In this document: one piece after another, positions 14,666-22,340 of the stretch | Numbering within the stretch: position 1 is the first letter of the stretch | How the letters are laid out: the number at the start of each line of letters is the position of its first letter | Assembly (NCBI RefSeq): GCF_000012125.1 | Contig: NC_007429.1 | Span: 248,001-312,000 of the forward strand | Reading direction: 5' to 3' | DNA: 64,000 bases | Source: Chlamydia trachomatis A/HAR-13 | GTDB taxonomy: Bacteria > Chlamydiota > Chlamydiia > Chlamydiales > Chlamydiaceae | Position numbers and translations under genes: made by a program | Notes under the pieces: generated by a model | The model's database searches: none | The model's input: only the letters and a program-made list of their open reading frames with translations | What the model was told of the DNA's origin: nothing

Positions 14666-17452
14666 ATGCTTCTTTTCTATAAAGGAAGCGGATCGTTGCG
14701 AGCCTTGCGTTTTTTGCTTAGTTTGCGTCGCGGAGAGGAAAAGCGAGCTCTATTATTTCTTCTATTGGGGCTCATCTGGAGCGTCGCCTGCTACGGTTCC
14801 CTTGCTCTGGGGGAGAGCCTGTTTTTAGAAGAAATTGGAGCTGAGAAGCTGCCCTTTGCCTATTTGGGAGCATCCTTCTTTCTTTGCTTCATTTCGTGTT
14901 TAATTCTCTATAACCTCTCTCGGAAGCGACTCTCTCCAAGGGCTCTCTTTCTTTCGTTCATATCTTGCGTTCTAATCTGCAACCTTTACCTTTTTTGGCA
15001 TCTAGCCATACACAAGGGTGTTTCTGGCACTCCGACTTTTCTCTATAGGATCCTTATATGGGGGCTGACAATTCTTTGTTATGCCAATTTTTGGGGGTTT
15101 ATAGATCAATTTTTTAATATCCAAGATGCCAAACGTCATTTTTGCATTTTTAATGCCATTACATTTTGTGGAGATTTTTTAGGGGCACGTATCGTCAACC
15201 AGATTCAGTATCTCGGAGCCGAGCTAATTCCTCTCGCTTTTATTGTCGTAATTACTTTCATATTCCCTCTGGTACACTACATTTCATCGTCACTAAAAGA
15301 GCTTTCAGAAGATCACAATCTCTTCCTTGATACTGGCTATCCCCCTTCTACCAAACAAACTTTAAAGCTGTGTTTGAAGGATAAATACACCTTTTACTTG
15401 GTTAGTTTTTATTTTCTTATGCAGCTTCTTGTCGTATTCACAGAGTTCAATTATTTAAAAATCTTTGATGCACAGTTTGGAAACGCTGAGACTTGTGAGT
15501 TAACAGAGAATTTCACTAAGTACTCCTCCTGGATTTCCTTAGGAAATATGTTCTTTGCCTTATTTGCTTATAGCCGAGTAATCACAAGATTTGGAATCAA
15601 TAACATCATTCTCTTCGCTCCCATCTGCTTCTTTAGCCTATTCTGTTGTTGGTCAATTAAAACTTCTGTCTTCATAGCAACAATGGGAATGATCGCTAGA
15701 GAAGGGCTTGCTTATGCTTTGGATGATAATAATCTACAGTTATTAATCTATGGCATCCCTAATAAAATCCGAAATCAGGTGCGGATCGCGATAGAATCTT
15801 TTGTTGAGCCTGCGGGGATGTTCATCTGCGCACTACTATGTTTATTCATCCCGCACCAATACGTACTCTGTATTATCATTTCCGCCGTGTGTATTCTTTT
15901 AGCAATATTGCTACGCACTCACTATTCAAAAGCCATTCTTAGAAATCTCTCTCTAGAATCAATACATCGTAGACGTTCTATACGCGAATGGTTTGCGGAT
16001 ATGAATGACACTGAAAAACGCCAAGCTGAAATCCTTCTGCTAACGCATTTAAAAAATCCTCAAGAACGCAACCAAATGTTTGCGTTCCAACACTTGTTGA
16101 ACCTAAAAAATCGCGCAGTACTCCCCAACCTACTTCTTCACATGAACAAGTTGGGCTTATCAGGGAAATTAAAAACCCTGAATATGTTAAAAAATAGCGT
16201 ATGGGCGAAAGATTTCCTCACTCTCGAACTACTAAAACGTTGGAGCAGCCTTCCCCAACATCCGACCATAGCAGCAGCTCTTCACCTCTATTTTGTAGAG
16301 CATGACTTGCTTCATGTTTCCGATATTGCCGATGATCTTTATGATCAGTCTGGAGACCGTCTATTTGCAGCTGTTCTCATCGTAAGAAAACATAAGCCTA
16401 GTGGAGAATACCAAGCTCTTGCCGAAAAACATCTCTCAGAAATTCTAGAATCTGAGGATCCGGAGTTAATAATTAAAGGTCTTTCTATCTTAGCTTTGGA
16501 AAGAAGCCCTTCAAACTTCCCTATTATCCTCCCCTTCTTGACGCATCCTAATGAACAAGTATTTCTACAAGCCTGCTTATCTCTAGAAACTTGTGCAGAT
16601 AAACAATATGCTCAATACGGGCGGACGGTTCTCAATACACTGAAAAAGACAAAAGACACACAAGCTGCACAAGCTTTACTGAACACTCTAGCTGCCCTCT
16701 TGGATGCATCCCTAGTCTATGAGTTCGTTCTTGCCTCAGTTCAACTCAAAAATGTCTTACGCAAACTAGCAGAAACGATTCTAGCCTCTCTTCCTAAAGA
16801 ATGTATTCCAATTTTAATTGAAATGGTCGCGGATCATTCTCTACACAATAGCTGCCGCATTATGGCAGCAAAGGCTTTGAGCCACATAGATAGTCGTCAA
16901 CTAAAACGTTTAGCTTTGAAAATTTTAAAGTCTAAGGCTGCTAAAACTTTATTCTACGACTACCATAAAAACTTTATCCAAAAACGCTACCCTCGCTACG
17001 ATCTCCATCTGCTTATTGAAAGCCTGGAAGCAAATTACCAAGCTGAAGTCAATTTTATGTTAGCCTTTTTAGCCATCGTCGGCTCATCAGATTATGCAGA
17101 TGTTTTAATTAGATCTCTTACAGGGAAAAACCTAAAAGCTAGAGCTCAAGCTTTAGAATCTCTAGAAAAAGATTGCGAGAACCACTTGTTTACTCTTGTC
17201 ACACCTTTTGTATATCGCGATAAGCATACTTCCGACGAGAAATATTATATGAAAAAAGGTGTGGAACCATTGGCTATTGAAGAACTTCTGAATCGTCTCG
17301 AACAAACCCCTTTCCTTTTCAGTAAGCTTATAGCTCAGCAACTAAAAGAAGAGCTTTCTCTTTGCGATGCAGAGTTTTCTTCTGCTCTACAAAGCTTTGC
17401 TAAGAAACAAAAAACCTCTATATTATCCCGGGAATACATAACTAGTTCCTAG
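14666..17452 (+). CDS. Nucleotide-transporter-like (TLC/MFS-type) membrane protein fused to HEAT-type repeats
   Basis: The N-terminal 440 residues or so hold about twelve hydrophobic segments of the ATP/ADP-translocase (TLC) or MFS type; the remaining 490 are soluble and alpha-helical with HEAT-like repeats (NSCRIMAAKALSHIDSRQLK is one unit). This matches CT234 of C. trachomatis. The ATG at 14666 gives 928 residues; a TTG at 14639 would add nine, and neither has a clear ribosome site. A cNMP-binding-domain gene follows 28 bases after its stop. Transport substrate is unknown; it should not be equated with the chlamydial ATP/ADP exchangers. Confidence 0.75.
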   Translation: MLLFYKGSGSLRALRFLLSLRRGEEKRALLFLLLGLIWSVACYGSLALGESLFLEEIGAEKLPFAYLGASFFLCFISCLILYNLSRKRLSPRALFLSFISCVLICNLYLFWHLAIHKGVSGTPTFLYRILIWGLTILCYANFWGFIDQFFNIQDAKRHFCIFNAITFCGDFLGARIVNQIQYLGAELIPLAFIVVITFIFPLVHYISSSLKELSEDHNLFLDTGYPPSTKQTLKLCLKDKYTFYLVSFYFLMQLLVVFTEFNYLKIFDAQFGNAETCELTENFTKYSSWISLGNMFFALFAYSRVITRFGINNIILFAPICFFSLFCCWSIKTSVFIATMGMIAREGLAYALDDNNLQLLIYGIPNKIRNQVRIAIESFVEPAGMFICALLCLFIPHQYVLCIIISAVCILLAILLRTHYSKAILRNLSLESIHRRRSIREWFADMNDTEKRQAEILLLTHLKNPQERNQMFAFQHLLNLKNRAVLPNLLLHMNKLGLSGKLKTLNMLKNSVWAKDFLTLELLKRWSSLPQHPTIAAALHLYFVEHDLLHVSDIADDLYDQSGDRLFAAVLIVRKHKPSGEYQALAEKHLSEILESEDPELIIKGLSILALERSPSNFPIILPFLTHPNEQVFLQACLSLETCADKQYAQYGRTVLNTLKKTKDTQAAQALLNTLAALLDASLVYEFVLASVQLKNVLRKLAETILASLPKECIPILIEMVADHSLHNSCRIMAAKALSHIDSRQLKRLALKILKSKAAKTLFYDYHKNFIQKRYPRYDLHLLIESLEANYQAEVNFMLAFLAIVGSSDYADVLIRSLTGKNLKARAQALESLEKDCENHLFTLVTPFVYRDKHTSDEKYYMKKGVEPLAIEELLNRLEQTPFLFSKLIAQQLKEELSLCDAEFSSALQSFAKKQKTSILSREYITSS

Positions 17453-17480
17453 CTTTAAATCCTTAGTAGGAGGGACTTCC

Positions 17481-17894
17481 TTGAACCTTATAGACAAAGC
17501 CTTTCTCCTGAAAAAAACTTTCTTATTTGCATCCTTAGACATGGATGTTTTGCTTTCTATAGCAGATAAATCTGAGGTCATGCTCTTTAAAGCTGGCTCT
17601 GAAATCTTTTCGGAAGGGCAACCAAGTTTCAGCCTATATGTAATAGCAGAAGGATGTGTGAAAATTTTTGCAAAAGAACCCGCTATTAATGTACGACTTA
17701 AACCTCTAGACTGCTTTGGGGAAGAAAGCTTTTTCAATAATAAAGTTCGGGAATATTCAGCAGAAGCGATTACCCTAGTGAAAACGTTGATATTGAATAA
17801 AGGACAGTTTCTAAGCATTATCGAGGAATGTCATTCCGTTTCATTGGTTCTCTTAGAGTCCTACTCAAAACAGATAGTCTTTCGAGATCAATAA
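17481..17894 (+). CDS. Stand-alone cyclic-nucleotide-binding (CRP-type) domain protein
   Basis: The 137-residue protein is a single cNMP-binding domain with no DNA-binding helix-turn-helix. The phosphate-binding cassette is readable: FGEES at 79-83 and REYSAEA from R90, retaining the Gly-Glu pair and the arginine that normally contacts the cyclic phosphate. It starts at a TTG with TAGGAGGG six bases upstream. The gene follows the transporter/HEAT gene by 28 bases and ends in the acpP-side terminator. Older labels such as cAMP-dependent kinase regulatory subunit overstate the case: no kinase is nearby. Confidence 0.8.
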   Translation: MNLIDKAFLLKKTFLFASLDMDVLLSIADKSEVMLFKAGSEIFSEGQPSFSLYVIAEGCVKIFAKEPAINVRLKPLDCFGEESFFNNKVREYSAEAITLVKTLILNKGQFLSIIEECHSVSLVLLESYSKQIVFRDQ

Positions 17895-17930
17895 AAAAAC
17901 CCACAGTTACCTTTGGATGGGAACTGTGGG
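17893..17930 (-). terminator. Terminator of the fab-acpP transcript
   Basis: CCCACAGTT (17900-17908) pairs with AACTGTGGG (17922-17930). On the minus strand the stem is followed by seven T (A-run 17893-17899). It lies between the convergent cNMP-domain gene and acpP and may stop both. Confidence 0.9.
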
Positions 17931-17954
17931 CCTAAACTCTTTGTTGCAGAGATT

Positions 17955-18188
17955 TTAGTTTTGACGCTCTTGGATGTATTTAATCACGTCACCGACTGTG
18001 CGGAGTTGCTCGGCATCATCTTCAGAAATTTCAAAAGCAAATTTCTCTTCTAAAGTCATAATCAACTCTGTCAAATCCAAGCTGTCTGCATTTAGATCTT
18101 CTATGAAAGAAGAGTCTACTTTGACATCCTCAGGACTTACTCCGAGCTGATCAACTATAATTGCCTTTACATCATCTTCTAAACTCAT
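17955..18188 (-). CDS. acpP: Acyl carrier protein
   Basis: ACP carries growing acyl chains on 4'-phosphopantetheine attached to Ser36 in the motif ADSLDLTEL. The protein is small (77 residues), acidic and all-helical as usual. It is the last gene after fabH-fabD-fabG on the same strand, separated from fabG by 368 bases, so it probably also has its own promoter. GGAT with AAGG lies upstream of the ATG at 18188. Confidence 0.97.
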   Translation of the reverse strand: MSLEDDVKAIIVDQLGVSPEDVKVDSSFIEDLNADSLDLTELIMTLEEKFAFEISEDDAEQLRTVGDVIKYIQERQN

Positions 18189-18556
18189 CCTATGATCCTT
18201 ACTTTCATTTCAAAATGAAGCGCCTTCCATCTTAAGCAGACGGTCGACTTATGGCCATTTAAAATGGGCCATTGGGTTTCTCGCAGAGTCTATAGCAAAA
18301 AAAATCTAGCTTTAAATAAAACTAGAGTAACCAATCCCTACAAGTCTACTCTTTCGCACATTCTATGCGTAAGGGTTTTAGCATACTGAGCATCCTGCAC
18401 AGCTACTATATCTCGACTGTATATACAGCCAACGAAATGCCTTCTAAATCAAAAAATCAGAAGGGCTTAGGGCGAGAAGCATAAACCGCTCGCGAAGATA
18501 GAGAAGAAGTTACCATGAAAAAACTTAATTTTTCAAGATAACCTTTCCCCAACTAC
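18189..18556. other. 368-base fabG-acpP spacer with inverted repeats
   Basis: No gene is seen. It holds a 6-bp inverted repeat ATGGCC (18251-18256)/GGCCAT (18267-18272) about 65 bases before acpP, a hairpin GCCTTCT...AGAAGGGC near 18439-18467, and a possible acpP promoter at 18289-18316. The unusual length within an otherwise tight operon suggests acpP is controlled separately. Confidence 0.5.
18289..18316 (-). promoter_or_regulatory. Possible acpP promoter
   Basis: On the minus strand TTTAAA (18311-18316) and TATAGA (18289-18294) are 16 bases apart with a run of T in the spacer. Both hexamers are partial matches. The inverted repeat at 18251-18272 would lie just after the start point. Confidence 0.35.
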
Positions 18557-19303
18557 TTAAGCCATACCTCCGTCAACACTCAAAACTTGCCCTGTGATGT
18601 ACGAAGATCCGTCAGAAGCTAAGAACAAAGCGGCCTTAGCAATTTCTTCAGGTATACCAACTCTTCCCAAAGGAACTCCTTTCAACCACTCATTTTTCAA
18701 ATTATCATTCAAGCTCTTGGTCATATCAGTATCTATGAAACCAGGAGCAATACAATTGACTCGTATATTCTTACTTCCAACTTCTTTGGATAACGCTTTA
18801 CTGAATCCAATAATTCCAGCCTTAGCTGCTGCATAATTCGTCTGACCTGGGCTCCCTCTAAGTCCTACAATAGAACTAATATTAATAATTGCCCCAGATC
18901 TAGCTTTAATCATAGGTCTTATAACTGCTGAGCAAACGTTGTATATAGAACCTAAGTTGGTGTTAATTACCGAAGACCATTCTTCTTCAGACATTCGCAT
19001 AAGAAGAGCATCACGCGTAATCCCCGCATTGTTAACTATAACATCGATAGTGTTATACTCCGAAAGAAAGTTCTGAACTTGTGTGGAAACCATATCATTC
19101 TTGCTGACATCAACAAGAGCAAAGGATACTTGTCTTCCAGTTTGCTCAGAAAGAGTCTGAGCAGCCGCCTGCCCCGCTTCCCCATTAATTCCCCAGATTT
19201 GGACATTAGCCCCTTGCTCAGCGAATAACTTCGCTATACTGAACCCTATGCCTCTAGAACCGCCAGTCACAATTGCAGTCTTGTTTACCAATAAACCACT
19301 CAT
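18557..19303 (-). CDS. fabG: 3-oxoacyl-ACP reductase
   Basis: FabG performs the NADPH-dependent ketoreduction of FAS II. The SDR cofactor motif TGGSRGIG lies at 13-20, NNAG at 91-94, and the catalytic triad is Ser143/144, Tyr157 and Lys161 (NYAAAK). At 248 residues it is standard length. Its ATG overlaps the fabD stop by four bases, showing translational coupling. Confidence 0.96.
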   Translation of the reverse strand: MSGLLVNKTAIVTGGSRGIGFSIAKLFAEQGANVQIWGINGEAGQAAAQTLSEQTGRQVSFALVDVSKNDMVSTQVQNFLSEYNTIDVIVNNAGITRDALLMRMSEEEWSSVINTNLGSIYNVCSAVIRPMIKARSGAIINISSIVGLRGSPGQTNYAAAKAGIIGFSKALSKEVGSKNIRVNCIAPGFIDTDMTKSLNDNLKNEWLKGVPLGRVGIPEEIAKAALFLASDGSSYITGQVLSVDGGMA

Positions 19304-20229
19304 TCACAACTCCGACGAAAATTCTCTATATCTTCCATAGACCCTAAATGTTTACAAGGGGAACTCAGTCCTATAGATCGGCTCAGCCCTGTGAGAACAT
19401 TCCCTGGACCCAGCTCAAGGAATAAATCTACTTTAGGATCAATTTGAAAACAGGTTTGGTACCATAACGTTGGAAAAGTCATTTGTCTGACCATTAAAGA
19501 ACGGATAGCCTCGCTCTCATACACTAACTCCCCTATTACATTAGAAGCAAAAGCTACATTAGAATCTTTAATTGCTAACTGGTACAGATAAGGAGCTAAT
19601 TCGTCCTGAGCAGTTTGCATAAGCGGTGTATGAAAAGCTCCAGCAACCTTTAACATAACTACTTTTTTAGCCCCTAGTTCTCGAAGAATTACAGAAGCCT
19701 CTTCCACCTTATTTCTAATCCCAGCAATTACGATCTGCTTGGGAGCATTGTAATTTGCCACCCAAATCCCGTCTCCTAAAGACTCCAAAGCAGGTAATAC
19801 AACATCCGCAGTTAATCCTAAAACTGCAGCCATTGCTCCCGAAGACTCTTCACAAGCAGCATTCATCAGCTCCGCTCTCTTTTGTACGATGCGAAGCCCG
19901 TCTTCTAAGCTAATACGTTTTGATGCTGTTAAAGCAGTATATTCGCCTAAACTAAGGCCTGAAACCAAAATAGGCTCGAAAGGACAGTGTGTAGATAAAA
20001 CTTCTAAAACAGCTAAACTATGTAGATAAATGGCTAACTGACTATTCGATGTCTTTAATAGAACTTCTTCAGGTCCTTCGAACATAATAGAAGATAAAGA
20101 AAACCCTAGAAACTCATCAGCCTGAGAAAACAACCTTGCGACTTCCGAGGATTGTTGATAGAGATCTCTTCCCATGCCTACGAACTGGCTCCCTTGCCCA
20201 GGGAACAATAAGCCCACACGATCCATCAC
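19300..20229 (-). CDS. fabD: Malonyl-CoA:ACP transacylase
   Basis: FabD transfers malonyl from CoA to ACP. The N-terminal FPGQGSQ motif is at 9-15, the nucleophile Ser93 sits in GLSLGEY, and FHTPLM (about 199-204) holds the catalytic histidine. The 309-residue length is normal. It lies 13 bases after the full fabH frame and overlaps fabG by four. Confidence 0.96.
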   Translation of the reverse strand: MMDRVGLLFPGQGSQFVGMGRDLYQQSSEVARLFSQADEFLGFSLSSIMFEGPEEVLLKTSNSQLAIYLHSLAVLEVLSTHCPFEPILVSGLSLGEYTALTASKRISLEDGLRIVQKRAELMNAACEESSGAMAAVLGLTADVVLPALESLGDGIWVANYNAPKQIVIAGIRNKVEEASVILRELGAKKVVMLKVAGAFHTPLMQTAQDELAPYLYQLAIKDSNVAFASNVIGELVYESEAIRSLMVRQMTFPTLWYQTCFQIDPKVDLFLELGPGNVLTGLSRSIGLSSPCKHLGSMEDIENFRRSCE

Positions 20230-20242
20230 ACAGTCTCCTCTG

Positions 20243-21226
20243 TTACACTTGCTGTAAAATCACTGCTCCCCAAGATAAGCCTCCCCCAAAAGCTACTAAC
20301 AACAACCGCTCCGCAACATGGATATCATGTGTACGTAAGAGTTCGTCTAAAGCAATCCCCACAGAAGAGGCTGCTGTGTTACCATACTTAGCAAGAGTTT
20401 TAAATACCCGAGAGTCTTTAACAGCAAAACGTTTTGCAATAGCATCGATAATACGCTCATTTGCCTGATGAGGAACTAACCAATCTATATCTTTTTCTTG
20501 CAGCCCAGCTTCTGTAATGCAAGTCTTGGCAGCAAACTCCATTCGTCGCACTGCGTGCTTAAACACTTCTTTACCTTCCATAGTAATGAAATGTTGATGA
20601 TTCTGTACGGTATCCTGAGAAGCCGGACAACGACTACCTCCTGCTGGTAACCGTAAAAGATCTCCTTGTTTTCCATCCGCTCCTAAATTCACTTTAGAGA
20701 TTTCTAAAGCTCCTGGTCTAGAATGACCAACAATACACGCAGACCCTCCATCCCCGAATAACACACAAGTATTACGATCCTGATAGTTAACAAAGGAAGA
20801 CAACTTGTCGGCCGCAATCACAAGCACACACTGATACATCCCAGATTCGACATATGCCTTGGCTATGGACAATCCGTAAAGAAACCCTGTACACGCGGCC
20901 AAGCAATCAAAGGCTGGAATTTCCTTAATTCCCAAATAGGCTTGAGCTAAGGCAGCACTGGAAGGGAAAATATAATCAGGCGCGGCAGTAGAAAATACAA
21001 TACAGTCCACTTGACTTTTAGAGATTTTAGCCGCTTCTATAGCCTTTTCTGCCGCCTTAGCCCCCATAAAAGACGAAAACTCCTCAGCAGAAGCTATTCT
21101 ACGCTCCTTGATTCCAGTTCTAGTCGAAATCCATTCGTCAGAAGTTTCAACTATTTTTTCCAAATCAGCGTTTGTCAAAATTTTCTTAGGCAAATACGAA
21201 CCAGTTCCCCAGATCGAAGCTCTCAT
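20243..21226 (-). CDS. fabH: 3-oxoacyl-ACP synthase III
   Basis: FabH starts each FAS II chain by condensing acetyl-CoA with malonyl-ACP. The catalytic triad is Cys112 (ACTGF), His253 (PHQANERI) and Asn283 (GNTAASS). I start at the ATG at 21226, where the family's N-terminus begins (327 residues); the frame opens at a TTG at 21250 and two GTG codons lie between. It heads the minus-strand fabH-fabD-fabG cluster and is divergent from recR. Confidence 0.93.
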   Translation of the reverse strand: MRASIWGTGSYLPKKILTNADLEKIVETSDEWISTRTGIKERRIASAEEFSSFMGAKAAEKAIEAAKISKSQVDCIVFSTAAPDYIFPSSAALAQAYLGIKEIPAFDCLAACTGFLYGLSIAKAYVESGMYQCVLVIAADKLSSFVNYQDRNTCVLFGDGGSACIVGHSRPGALEISKVNLGADGKQGDLLRLPAGGSRCPASQDTVQNHQHFITMEGKEVFKHAVRRMEFAAKTCITEAGLQEKDIDWLVPHQANERIIDAIAKRFAVKDSRVFKTLAKYGNTAASSVGIALDELLRTHDIHVAERLLLVAFGGGLSWGAVILQQV

Positions 21227-21363
21227 ATCTTTTTTCACACGCACCCGCAAACAAAAAGAAAAAACCGAGTATACTGCTAGGGAAGTTTATACCCTAACCT
21301 TTATTTTGCATCTATCCTCATAATCGATTATCTAGGTGCTAGACCTAAATAGGCTTAAAAGAC

Positions 21364-21966
21364 ATGTTAAAATATCCTGATTACATTTCGAAACTCATTT
21401 CATTTTTAAAAAAGCTTCCAGGAATTGGCTTTAAATCAGCAGAAAAAATAGCTTTTGAATTATTAGAATGGGATCCATCTCAAATTGAGGCTATGGCTCA
21501 AGCATTACAAGAGTTCTCTACTTCGCATGCAACTTGCTCAAACTGTTTTTGTTTAAAAATCTCTCAAACTTCCCCTTGTAACTTTTGCAGTGAATCTCGA
21601 GATTCTTCTTCCTTATGTATTGTTGCAACTCCTAAGGATGTTTTCGCTCTTGAGAAATCTAAGATCTTCAAAGGACACTATTTCGTTTTAGGAAACTTAC
21701 TTTCTCCCATCACTGGAAAGCATTTGTCTTTGGAAAAATTAGCTATTCTTAAGCAGCGAATTGAAGCTTGTTCCCCTAAAGAAATGATCATAGCTCTTGA
21801 CGCAACTTTGGAAGGAGATGCAACTGCATTGTTTTTGAAACAAGAATTTTCTTACCTTCCAATAAAAATCTCTAGATTAGCTCTTGGGATGCCTGTCGGT
21901 CTCTCCTTTGATTTTGTTGATGCTAATACTTTAGCTCGAGCTTTCTCAGGAAGAAATTGCTTTTAA
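21364..21966 (+). CDS. recR: Recombination protein RecR
   Basis: RecR works with RecO/RecF to load RecA at gaps. The order is a helix-hairpin-helix (KKLPGIGFKSAEKIA, 17-31), a four-cysteine zinc finger (C58, C61, C72, C75) and a Toprim domain. At 200 residues it has standard length. The ATG at 21364 follows a weak AAAAGAC. A strong hairpin terminator lies about 85 bases after the stop. Confidence 0.95.
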   Translation: MLKYPDYISKLISFLKKLPGIGFKSAEKIAFELLEWDPSQIEAMAQALQEFSTSHATCSNCFCLKISQTSPCNFCSESRDSSSLCIVATPKDVFALEKSKIFKGHYFVLGNLLSPITGKHLSLEKLAILKQRIEACSPKEMIIALDATLEGDATALFLKQEFSYLPIKISRLALGMPVGLSFDFVDANTLARAFSGRNCF

Positions 21967-22340
21967 GCACCCTCTCAAAAGCGAAACTGTTTTTCAAAAA
22001 AAGACCTTTGGAGTATATTTGAGGCGGTTTATCTAGTTTTTGCTAGTGACCAGCAACCCCTCTGAGTTCTCCCCCGAACCTGCCAGAGGGGTTGCTTTTC
22101 GGGCTTTTTTTCGTTGTTTTCAAAGTTCTCTCTGTTCTCTTTTCTTCCTATATTTGTAGGGCTAGTCAAATTATCCTCGATTCTCTATTGTAATTGGATA
22201 GGTCTTGAGTAGTCTCTTCCTAATATGTGGGGACGCCTATGAGATTGGCTTCTGACCAAGTAAGAATGGTGCTCTTCCCAGAAAGAGTAAGAATAAAACT
22301 TCATCCCTAGCGCAGACTTTTCTAGATAAAGGAAGTAATA
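21967..22340. other. 374-base recR-bamA spacer
   Basis: No gene is supported. The spacer contains the strong hairpin at 22053-22110 and, closer to bamA, C/T-rich sequence that presumably holds the bamA promoter; I could not pick a convincing -35/-10 pair. A short frame on the other strand (22185-22373) lacks a ribosome site. Confidence 0.5.
22053..22110 (+). terminator. Strong terminator-like hairpin between recR and bamA
   Basis: GCAACCCCTCTG (22053-22064) pairs perfectly with CAGAGGGGTTGC (22084-22095), a 12-bp stem with a 19-base loop, followed by TTTT and, after CGGGC, seven more T. It should end recR transcription. The large loop and double T-run leave open a small stable RNA. Confidence 0.8.

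Noticed and set aside
17423..17818. A 131-codon frame antisense to the cNMP-domain gene
   Set aside because: Shadow frame; the plus-strand gene has a strong ribosome site and recognisable motifs.
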